Counted from the stretch's first letter, positions 1 to 4,686 are shown. The stretch is DNA of 5,234 bases from Methylophilaceae bacterium UBA5127 (GCA_002414145.1 DHYP01000029.1:544-5777); one strand, 5' to 3'. Notes: generated by a model not told the origin, from the letters alone. Translations and numbers: made by a program.

Positions 1-3
1 TTT

Positions 4-18
4 ATTTACTAGGGTTTT
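4..18 (-). terminator. Probable terminator arm after the PEP-CTERM gene (cut by window edge)
   Basis: Read on the minus strand, AAAACCCTAGTAAAT follows the stop of the PEP-CTERM gene by about 25 nt. It is identical over 15 bases to the first arm and early loop of the full terminator at 1289-1324. The second arm would lie outside the window, so this is an inference from similarity and position. Confidence 0.45.
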
Positions 19-43
19 AATTTGATATTTGTATTCAGATTAG

Positions 44-928
44 CTATTTGCGACGGCGAGAAATAAATCCTAACAAACCAAGCCCTGCTAGGAACATGAC
101 ATACGACTCTGGTTCTGGCACTGGTACAATAGAAGCAAACCCTACCAAACTAGCTCGGCTATTACCACTCAAAGTAAATTTACTCACAAGTTGCATATAA
201 TTCCAAGTTTGACCAGTAGGCCCAACTGCATCATTAGCGTACACACCATAATTGTTCGTGCCGTTTACAGAAAAAGACGGGCCCACATTTACGCCAGCAT
301 TTGTGAAGCTCAAACCATTATCAGCAGAAAGCTCAAATTGTTGTATTGTAGTATTAACGCCAAATGGGGAAATAGTTGCAGTTCCGCCGCCTTTTGCTGT
401 CAATGCGCCTGCAATATCGGCATGTACATTATTACTTGAACTCACTGGAACAATCGCCTCACCAATTGCAAAAGTATAAGTTTGATTGTAAGTATTGTTG
501 TTTACAGCAGAATAAGCGTAAGAGATATCTGGATCACCATGACCGCTAACATTACTCAAACTTAAAGCAGCCATCCACGGGTCGCCACTAGTAACTACTG
601 TAGCACCACTATTGGTTTGTGCGCTATGCCAATTCCAGCTTCCTACATTATCAGAGCCGACTTTCCACTCCCAATAGTCAGGATGAGTAGTGTAATCAAT
701 CGTCGTTACAAATGATCCATTTTGGAATAGTCCTGTAGTACCCTGACCTTGCAACATCGTAAAGTTGCTTTGATTATCAACAACAAGTAATTTAGAAATA
801 TCTTCTTGCCAGACCATACCATCTTCTTGGTTAATCGTTATCACAGCAACATTATTGGCTGCAGAAACACTCAAACACGAGAAAGATAGTACTGTAAATA
901 CAGTAGTATTAATGCACTTTTTTAACAT
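44..928 (-). CDS. PEP-CTERM sorting domain protein (exported, exosortase substrate)
   Basis: This 294-residue protein has an N-terminal signal peptide (MLKK, then a hydrophobic core at about residues 8-22, with cleavage near VSA-A at 23/24) and a textbook PEP-CTERM tail. The tail has VPEPES at about 270-275, a single hydrophobic helix at about 276-290 and a terminal RRRK. In this family the tail is recognised by an exosortase (EpsH/XrtA type) in the inner membrane, cut, and the protein is released or anchored outside the cell, usually with exopolysaccharide. The roughly 245-residue body is rich in N, S, T and G, has several tryptophans (YWEW, WNWH) and contains no cysteine; both cysteines are in the signal peptide. 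I do not recognise a catalytic domain in it. The start is supported by an AAGGGG Shine-Dalgarno about 7 nt upstream. No exosortase is present in the window, so sorting must depend on one encoded elsewhere. Class confidence is high; the specific role is unknown. Confidence 0.93.
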   Translation of the reverse strand: MLKKCINTTVFTVLSFSCLSVSAANNVAVITINQEDGMVWQEDISKLLVVDNQSNFTMLQGQGTTGLFQNGSFVTTIDYTTHPDYWEWKVGSDNVGSWNWHSAQTNSGATVVTSGDPWMAALSLSNVSGHGDPDISYAYSAVNNNTYNQTYTFAIGEAIVPVSSSNNVHADIAGALTAKGGGTATISPFGVNTTIQQFELSADNGLSFTNAGVNVGPSFSVNGTNNYGVYANDAVGPTGQTWNYMQLVSKFTLSGNSRASLVGFASIVPVPEPESYVMFLAGLGLLGFISRRRK

Positions 929-1288
929 GACTTACCCCTTAAATATAAAACACTCTGAACTTAGTTGCGACAATTCTACGTATTCAATATGAAGTTAATA
1001 TTCCTTTGATAACATCATTATTAGTCCTTTCGGACTAATAATAAAAAATAGTCTTGATATAAATTTTAAGCTTTTAGCTTCAATCACCTGAACTTGTAAG
1101 TCGAAGACTAGTTTTATGACCATTTGTGGCTTTATATTTAATCTGCCTAGTTTGCGCTCATCTCAACTACCACCGTCAGCCTCTTAGATTATGATTATGG
1201 TTCCATCCATTTTTTGGCCAAATTTAGTAGGCACATACACTCAAACAGCTACTATATGTTTAGATACTAGCCATACGGTTGCAGGCGT
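929..1288. other. Intergenic stretch with no convincing gene
   Basis: The 360 bases upstream of the PEP-CTERM gene hold its ribosome-binding site and the palindrome at 1017-1042. I see no clear sigma-70 promoter and no TGGCA-N7-TTGC sigma-54 promoter. From about 1043 to 1288 there are only short open frames without Shine-Dalgarno sequences. The stretch is AT-rich and could be decayed sequence, but no recognisable gene remnant was found. Confidence 0.6.
1017..1042 (-). promoter_or_regulatory. Perfect 26-bp palindrome/hairpin upstream of the PEP-CTERM gene
   Basis: ATTATTAGTCC and GGACTAATAAT form an 11-bp perfect stem around a 4-nt loop. On the minus strand, the coding strand of the downstream gene, the loop reads GAAA closed by C-G pairs, a classic GNRA tetraloop. 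It ends 88 nt before the PEP-CTERM start codon. No T-tract follows it on the minus strand, so it is unlikely to terminate transcription in that direction. It could be a structured 5' leader element or, as DNA, an operator for a dimeric regulator. Which of these applies is unknown. Confidence 0.55.
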
Positions 1289-1324
1289 AAAAAAACCCTA
1301 GCGACTTGAATTTACTAGGGTTTT
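1289..1324 (-). terminator. Rho-independent terminator
   Basis: Read on the minus strand, AAAACCCTAG, a 13-nt loop and CTAGGGTTTT form a 10-bp perfect stem that runs into seven consecutive T residues. The GC core is CCCTAG/CTAGGG. It lies about 200 nt beyond the stop of the last gene of the alpA operon and could end that transcript or one from a gene formerly adjoining it. On the plus strand only four Ts follow the stem, so it would be weaker there. Confidence 0.7.
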
Positions 1325-1369
1325 GATACGTTCTGATACTGCGTTTTACATCAAAATGGTGGGCAGGCG

Positions 1370-1394
1370 TCAATCAAACAATTCCATTTAAGCC
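1370..1394. repeat. Left copy of a direct repeat flanking the alpA operon (possible att-related site)
   Basis: This copy holds TCAATCAAACAATTC followed directly by CATTTAAGCC. The same two blocks occur in the same order and orientation at 3732-3767, with one extra A in the first block and a 10-nt insertion between them. It lies between the chromosomal terminator and the end of the alpA operon. Immediately to its left, on the minus strand, is a string ending GCCTGCCCACCA that resembles a tRNA 3' end. That context suits the attachment site of an integrated element, but no integrase is visible to confirm it. Confidence 0.45.
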
Positions 1395-1430
1395 AATAAA
1401 TAAGCCACTCTGTAAGATTTAAAAAATGTG

Positions 1431-1449
1431 CGTACCCGCAAACGTACCC
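1431..1449. repeat. Tandem CGTACCC motif, possible integrase arm-type sites
   Basis: Two CGTACCC copies (1431-1437 and 1443-1449) are separated by GCAAA plus one base, a period of 12 bp. Short GGGTACG-type tandem repeats beside attachment sites are a plausible form of tyrosine-recombinase arm sites. Here the evidence is only the repeat itself and its place between the putative boundary repeat and the first element gene. Confidence 0.35.
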
Positions 1450-1470
1450 AATAAAATTAATCTTTATCGC

Positions 1471-1489
1471 TTTTTATGCCACATAAAAA
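1471..1489. repeat. AT-rich hairpin downstream of the alpA operon
   Basis: TTTTTATG and CATAAAAA form an 8-bp perfect stem around a CCA loop, about 33 nt past the stop of the 70-aa gene. The stem is nearly all A-T and no T-tract follows, so it is at best a weak terminator or an mRNA 3'-end structure. Confidence 0.3.
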
Positions 1490-1521
1490 CATTGTGCTTT
1501 AACCACTGGCAATAAAATACT

Positions 1522-1734
1522 TTAATCTAAATTATCAATAAAGTTTTTTTGTTCACGTAAACATCTGGCTGCATCTTGCAGTATTGCGCGAAACCCACCA
1601 TTAAAAGCATTTCGTGAAACCGTTGCCTTACCTGCTATCGTTCGTGCGCCTGTGCTATGTTGCCACGGTTGCCATTGCTGGATCAGTTGCGCTTGTCGTT
1701 GTCGCTGCTGTAATGTCCATTGTCTTGCTGCCAT
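1522..1734 (-). CDS. Small conserved protein with STGxRTxxGKxxxSRNAxxGG motif, function unknown
   Basis: This is the last gene of the alpA operon and encodes 70 residues. It opens with a Gln/Arg-rich, probably helical segment (residues 6-25, QQRQRQAQLIQQWQPW). The centre is STGARTIAGKATVSRNAFNGG at about 27-47, followed by an amphipathic helix with ILQDAARCLREQ (51-62). I recognise the central pattern (SxGxRTxxGKxxxSxNAxxxG) from many small bacterial proteins of unknown function, often in accessory DNA; its basic residues would suit nucleic-acid binding, but that is inference. The start is well supported by AGAGGTAAACA directly before the ATG. The gene starts 80 nt inside the end of the upstream 204-aa gene in another frame, so the two are probably translationally coupled. 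Confidence 0.75.
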   Translation of the reverse strand: MAARQWTLQQRQRQAQLIQQWQPWQHSTGARTIAGKATVSRNAFNGGFRAILQDAARCLREQKNFIDNLD

Positions 1735-2269
1735 TGTTTACCTCTAATAGTTCGTTTGGTTGATTTAAATTTTCTCTCACGTGCGCGGGTGCGTGCGTAT
1801 TGGTTGCGTTATTCACTTGTTGATGCCCATTTGAGATATTGGCTTGTTTTACAAAAGTGGCCTGCTTTGGATATTTAAGCTCGGTTAAGGCTTGAATAGT
1901 GGCACGGCTTTGACTTTGTGCTTTCAAGGCTAAGTTCATAAATGCTGTGTATTGTTGCAGGCTAGTTTTACTTGCCGCTTGCCGCCCCAAGCTTACAAAC
2001 ATGGTTTGCAGCGCTTGTGCTTGGCCTATTAGCATTGCCTCTATTGGTTGCATGTCACCCGCTTGAATGGTTGTTATTTTGTCACGTAACGCACTAGCAA
2101 CATCGCTAATTTCTAAATCGGGAAAAATATTTGTCGTAAAGCTATCAGCTAAAACTGCGCTCATAGTCGCAGGCGATAAACTAACTTTAGCATAACGCTC
2201 ACTTTCAGATTGCTTAGCCTGTTTTGCCAGTGCCGCATTGTTTTTTGTTGTCACTTTCTTAGTTGTCAT
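1655..2269 (-). CDS. Conserved mobile-element protein with QANISNGHQQVNN motif, function unknown
   Basis: The 204-residue protein is fifth in the alpA operon and starts 12 nt after the preceding stop, with a strong GAGGTAAAA Shine-Dalgarno touching the ATG. The N terminus is Lys/Thr-rich, followed by a mainly helical domain (about 30-133) rich in Ala and Gln, with DMQPIEAMLIGQAQALQTMF at about 72-91. A short motif, KQATFVKQANISNGHQQVNN (about 135-154), precedes PNELLEVNNGSKTMD (171-185) and a Thr/Ala-rich tail ending DPAMATVAT. I recognise the HQQVNN-type motif as recurrent in uncharacterised proteins of proteobacterial phage-like elements, but no biochemical role is known to me. There is no signal peptide or membrane segment. 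Its last 26 codons or so overlap the next gene, which may constrain the low-complexity tail. Confidence 0.78.
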   Translation of the reverse strand: MTTKKVTTKNNAALAKQAKQSESERYAKVSLSPATMSAVLADSFTTNIFPDLEISDVASALRDKITTIQAGDMQPIEAMLIGQAQALQTMFVSLGRQAASKTSLQQYTAFMNLALKAQSQSRATIQALTELKYPKQATFVKQANISNGHQQVNNATNTHAPAHVRENLNQPNELLEVNNGSKTMDITAATTTSATDPAMATVAT

Positions 2270-2281
2270 TTTTACCTCACT

Positions 2282-2944
2282 TTATTTTGTAGCTAATGTT
2301 TGATGTTTTGCAATGCCACTTTTGCCCTTCACTCCAACAATACGTTTAACAGAATTAACTGTGTGTAATGGTATAAATACATTGTTCTCGGTAGTCGTAC
2401 CAGTGAAAGGGTCTAAAAGTGCTGTTTTAGGTACGGTAGTCGTACCAGTAGGTTGCTTTGCTGGTACGGTTATTGGCACTGCACTGGCACGGTCATTGGG
2501 AAGCATCTTTTGTTTTTTAGAAGGTGGTTTTCTTCTTGGTGTAGGTGCTAACTTGCAAAGCATATATGCACTGCGTGAATAACCTTTAGCTGTTATATCT
2601 AAGCCCACAAAATTGGTGATGTCGTACCAAGTGAGGGCAAATAGATCAGCCCCCATATTCAGGCCACCCCATTTAGTTTGCACAATTAAACCGCGTTCAA
2701 TTAACTCGTTACGTGCTTTAGTGTTATTTTCGTGACAAGTCCAGCCTTGGTTATACAACCACTTTTTAGCTAGGTGTAACCGACCATTATTATTGCCACT
2801 ATGTTGGCGCATCAGTGCAAACAATAAAGCCTTAGCCTTATCACTTGCACCTTTAAAGCTAACACTATCCAATACAGTCCAGGGGATTGCACTATAACCA
2901 CCTGATATAGCTTCTAGTCGTGTTGGTTTATTTTTACGCGCCAT
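2282..2944 (-). CDS. Winged-helix HTH protein, phage/plasmid replication type
   Basis: This 220-residue protein has an N-terminal domain (about 16-112) with the pattern of HTH proteins from phages, plasmids and integrative elements. The signature runs IPWTVLDSVSFKGASDKAKALLFALMRQ, then NNNGRLHLAKKWLYNQGW, then ARNELIERGLIVQTKWGG and a beta segment ending LFALTWYDI. Such proteins are usually DNA-binding and often thought to act in element replication or control, but no catalytic residues are seen here. From about 132 onward the chain is basic and Pro/Thr-rich, probably disordered, with a TGTTT repeat at 166-170 and 181-185. The start lies 3 nt after the stop of the 47-aa gene, with AAGGTAG as Shine-Dalgarno inside that gene's last codons. 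The family call is good; the exact role is inferred. Confidence 0.75.
   Translation of the reverse strand: MARKNKPTRLEAISGGYSAIPWTVLDSVSFKGASDKAKALLFALMRQHSGNNNGRLHLAKKWLYNQGWTCHENNTKARNELIERGLIVQTKWGGLNMGADLFALTWYDITNFVGLDITAKGYSRSAYMLCKLAPTPRRKPPSKKQKMLPNDRASAVPITVPAKQPTGTTTVPKTALLDPFTGTTTENNVFIPLHTVNSVKRIVGVKGKSGIAKHQTLATK
2389..2449. repeat. 16-bp direct repeat inside the winged-helix gene
   Basis: CGGTAGTCGTACCAGT occurs at 2389-2404 and again at 2434-2449. The 45-bp period equals 15 codons and encodes the repeated TGTTT in the Pro/Thr-rich tail. Around it are further GGTAC/GTACC elements, including the inverted pair at 2430-2434 and 2442-2446 and GGTAC at 2463-2467. It may be a simple coding repeat or an embedded protein-binding site. 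Confidence 0.5.
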
Positions 2945-2947
2945 ACT

Positions 2948-3091
2948 TTAACTACCTTGCAATTGCATTAAAAAGCTAATCACACCTACCAGTTCGCTTT
3001 CAGTCATGTAGGCCAAGTCATGAGTGATTGCATGGATGTTACACTTCACACAAAGCGCATAGGCGCGGTTAAATAATTGCGTGTAGGTCAT
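2948..3091 (-). CDS. Small 47-residue protein with CxxC, function unknown
   Basis: This short frame encodes 47 residues beginning MTYTQLFNRAYALCVKCN and ending SFLMQLQGS. Its ATG overlaps the TGA of the upstream HTH gene as ATGA, and its TAA lies 3 nt before the ATG of the winged-helix gene, so it exactly fills the gap in the operon. The AGGTGG in the last codons of the upstream gene serves as Shine-Dalgarno. The protein looks like two or three short helices, with a CVKC pair at residues 14-17 and an acidic stretch DLAYMTESELVGVISFLM (25-42). One CxxC alone is not a zinc site unless it pairs in a dimer or with His 20/24. I recognise no family. The tight fit is the main evidence that it is real. 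Confidence 0.68.
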   Translation of the reverse strand: MTYTQLFNRAYALCVKCNIHAITHDLAYMTESELVGVISFLMQLQGS

Positions 3092-3441
3092 AACACCACC
3101 TCGCTACTATTAATCGTTTTTACAGGCTGTTTTTGCGTTAATACATATCTAGCGATGCCCTTGTGATTGATGCCATGCTCACTTGTCCATGTATCATTGA
3201 TCTTATCAATTTGATAGCCTGCTCTTTTAAGCTGTAATATCCTTGCAGCGGGTGACATCACATCTAAATGTTGACGGGCTTGTGTGGTGGTAATGCTGCC
3301 TTTTTCAAATAGCCAATCTAATATTTTTAGGCATTGATTGCTGGAGCTATTATCTTTAAAATTGCGTTTGGTTGTTTTAGCTTTCGGGGTGGTCGTTGAT
3401 GCGGCCGCCCCTTTTCTTTTGCTGTCCTTTTTCTTAGCCAT
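3088..3441 (-). CDS. Helix-turn-helix protein of phage/mobile-element type
   Basis: The 117-residue protein has a strongly basic, low-complexity N terminus (about 1-30, many K plus TTT/AAA runs) and then a single compact HTH domain at about 35-102. The domain pattern is QCLKILDWLFEKGSIT, TTQARQHLDV, SPAARILQLKRAGYQI, then W and ARYVLTQ. That matches the small HTH proteins common in phages and integrative elements (ITTxxAR...L...P.ARI..Lk..G..I). It is probably a DNA-binding regulator working with the AlpA-like protein. It starts 2 nt after the alpA stop, with GCAGGTG as Shine-Dalgarno inside alpA, and ends in an ATGA overlap with the 47-aa gene. The target site is unknown. Confidence 0.75.
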   Translation of the reverse strand: MAKKKDSKRKGAAASTTTPKAKTTKRNFKDNSSSNQCLKILDWLFEKGSITTTQARQHLDVMSPAARILQLKRAGYQIDKINDTWTSEHGINHKGIARYVLTQKQPVKTINSSEVVL

Positions 3442-3443
3442 GA

Positions 3444-3668
3444 TTAAACACCTGCCTTATCTGCTAATAAGGCACGAAGTTCACCCACGTTAAAGGTTGT
3501 TGTTCGCTCAGTGAGTTTGTAGGTTTTTAACTTGCCAGCGCGCACCATTCGCCAAACGGTTGCACCGCTTACGGATAAAATACCTTTGACTACGGGTAGC
3601 CTTACTTGTGCTTCATTGGGAAGTTGTGAAAAGTTACTTAATGCGGGGTTGATTGTGTTTTCTATCAT
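3444..3668 (-). CDS. AlpA-like transcriptional regulator (excisionase-like fold)
   Basis: This 74-residue protein leads the operon. After a short N-terminal extension (1-21) it has RLPVVKGILSVSGATVWRMVRAGKLKTYKLTERTTTFNVGELRALLADKA. That is the AlpA / MerR-like winged-helix pattern: HTH at about 25-43 with ATVWRMVRAGKL as recognition region, then a wing around the RTTTFNVGEL segment and a C-terminal helix. In P4-like and cryptic prophages AlpA proteins activate the integrase or act as recombination directionality factors. Here no integrase is adjacent in the window. The start is set by GAGGTAA just upstream, and that same sequence is one arm of an 11-bp inverted repeat, suggesting control of its own translation or transcription. 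Family confidence is high. Confidence 0.85.
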   Translation of the reverse strand: MIENTINPALSNFSQLPNEAQVRLPVVKGILSVSGATVWRMVRAGKLKTYKLTERTTTFNVGELRALLADKAGV

Positions 3669-3671
3669 AAT

Positions 3672-3724
3672 TTACCTCATACTTTAAAAGTTCGCTTAGC
3701 ATCATGCCGTTGCGTATGAGGTAA
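3672..3724 (-). promoter_or_regulatory. Inverted repeat covering the alpA ribosome-binding site
   Basis: TTACCTCATAC (3672-3682) and GTATGAGGTAA (3714-3724) are perfect 11-bp inverted repeats with a 31-nt spacer. In the minus-strand mRNA the second-transcribed arm is GUAUGAGGUAA, which contains the alpA Shine-Dalgarno and ends 3 nt before the AUG; the first-transcribed arm is its exact complement. The leader could therefore fold and hide the ribosome-binding site. As DNA, the arms are 42 bp apart, about four helical turns, which would also suit paired operator half-sites on one face of the helix. The sequence alone cannot separate these options. Confidence 0.6.
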
Positions 3725-3731
3725 CTTTATT

Positions 3732-3767
3732 TCAATCAAAACAATTCACTAGCCACGCATTTAAGCC
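3732..3767. repeat. Right copy of the direct repeat flanking the alpA operon
   Basis: TCAATCAAAACAATTC (3732-3747) and CATTTAAGCC (3758-3767) repeat the two blocks of 1370-1394 in the same order and orientation. A 10-nt insertion (ACTAGCCACG) separates them here and the first block has one extra A. The copy lies between the alpA leader and the 3' end of the 292-aa gene. Just beyond it, TATGC-ACCC-GCATA (3782-3795) makes a small hairpin that shares ACCCGCA with the region to the right of the left copy. Confidence 0.45.
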
Positions 3768-3807
3768 TAATTTAGCTTTTATATGCACCCGCATAAATTA
3801 TCTATTT

Positions 3808-4686
3808 TCAGCTTTTTTGTGCGGTATATGATTTAAGTGCTTTTGCCAATAACTGAGCTTTTTTTGTTTTAGTATTTTTAACTATTCTGTCTATTGTTGT
3901 ATGTTCAGCAGTCCAATCTAACATTGCCGCCAAATCATTTAAAATCGTTGGCGATATGAATTGAAAACTGCTCATAAAGTCATATGCAAAAGCTTCTAAG
4001 CATTTTCTTTTTTCCGTTGTGAGCGTTATTTTTTCTTTACGTGGTGCAAGATTAAGCTCGAGTAACAACTGCTCTAAAAGTCTATCTAATTGCGCTTGAT
4101 GCGATAAATTGTCAATTTTTACACCACCTTTAAAAGATGCTCTAAGCTTAGTTATATAGCCTTTGGTTTTATCAATAGTCTTTGCATCAGGATATGTTGG
4201 CTTATATCCTGCCTCATCAGCCAACATCTGAAACCCTACATTCAATGCCATCAATCTTAAAAAACGAAAATCTGCAAATTCATTTATGACAAGTATGGAA
4301 ACTAAACTAGTTCTTGATTGTTTAATTTTTTGTTTTTGAAACTTACCCCAAGCTTTCAGAAAATTACTATTTAGCTTTAACCATTTATAGTAATCATGCG
4401 ACTCAACTTTTTGCCAATGCTCGGCTAGATTAGTTGCTCTTTTCAATCCATCTTGTTTTATGTGCAAAGGCTTTTGACTTCGAAATGCATCACCAAACAA
4501 ACCACCTGGATATGACTCTACTATTGGTGGTGCATCTTGAGAACTAACTTGACCGTAACCTAGCAGCGAGCCACCATTGTTCAACCACTCATCCAGCGTA
4601 TAGGCAGCCATTCTTATTGCACTATCTGACGTAATCTCTAGGAAGCTTTCTCTAAGCTTAATTTTTTCTTGAATTGATAATGACAT
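3808..4686 (-). CDS. Orphan 292-residue protein of unknown function
   Basis: I do not recognise this family. The protein looks soluble and mainly helical, with no signal peptide. Features by position: an N-terminal amphipathic region (1-36), a Gly/Pro loop region with LLGYGQ and YPGGLFGDAF (41-68), an aromatic/basic segment (90-124, HWQKVESHDYYKWLKLN, FQKQKIKQ), a hydrophobic stretch around 127-155 too interrupted by charge to be a clear membrane span, a Leu-rich helix (197-213, QAQLDRLLEQLLLELNL), a domain at 225-262 and a Lys-rich C terminus (270-292). The start has GAGGGG about 8 nt upstream, inside a tandem AGGGGCG repeat. It lies between higBA and the alpA operon, is separated from both by 100 nt or more, and is visibly more AT-rich than higA, so it may have been acquired separately. 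A cargo or defence role is possible from context only. Confidence 0.7.
   Translation of the reverse strand: MSLSIQEKIKLRESFLEITSDSAIRMAAYTLDEWLNNGGSLLGYGQVSSQDAPPIVESYPGGLFGDAFRSQKPLHIKQDGLKRATNLAEHWQKVESHDYYKWLKLNSNFLKAWGKFQKQKIKQSRTSLVSILVINEFADFRFLRLMALNVGFQMLADEAGYKPTYPDAKTIDKTKGYITKLRASFKGGVKIDNLSHQAQLDRLLEQLLLELNLAPRKEKITLTTEKRKCLEAFAYDFMSSFQFISPTILNDLAAMLDWTAEHTTIDRIVKNTKTKKAQLLAKALKSYTAQKS

Noticed and set aside
191..479. Plus-strand frames of 82 and 75 aa opposite the PEP-CTERM gene
   Set aside because: They are antisense shadows of a well-supported gene with complete signal peptide and sorting tail.
1010..1150. Minus-strand open frame of about 50 codons running through the 1017-1042 palindrome
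   Set aside because: There is no ribosome-binding site before any usable start and no protein-like conservation that I recognise; the palindrome explains part of it.
1191..1301. Plus-strand 36-aa open frame (MIMVPSIFWP...KKP) ending in the terminator stem
   Set aside because: It has no Shine-Dalgarno, no recognisable motif, and its stop codon lies inside the terminator hairpin.
1281..1370. 8-bp direct repeat GCAGGCGT at 1281-1288 and 1363-1370
   Set aside because: Too short to be meaningful on its own; expected by chance at this scale.
2313..2582. Plus-strand 89-aa frame opposite the winged-helix gene
   Set aside because: It is antisense to a gene with a clear HTH pattern and operon context, and has no start signal of its own.
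3630..3705. Possible leader peptide (MMLSELLKYEV...) starting upstream of alpA and overlapping its start out of frame
   Set aside because: No Shine-Dalgarno precedes its ATG; the length and frame are compatible with chance.
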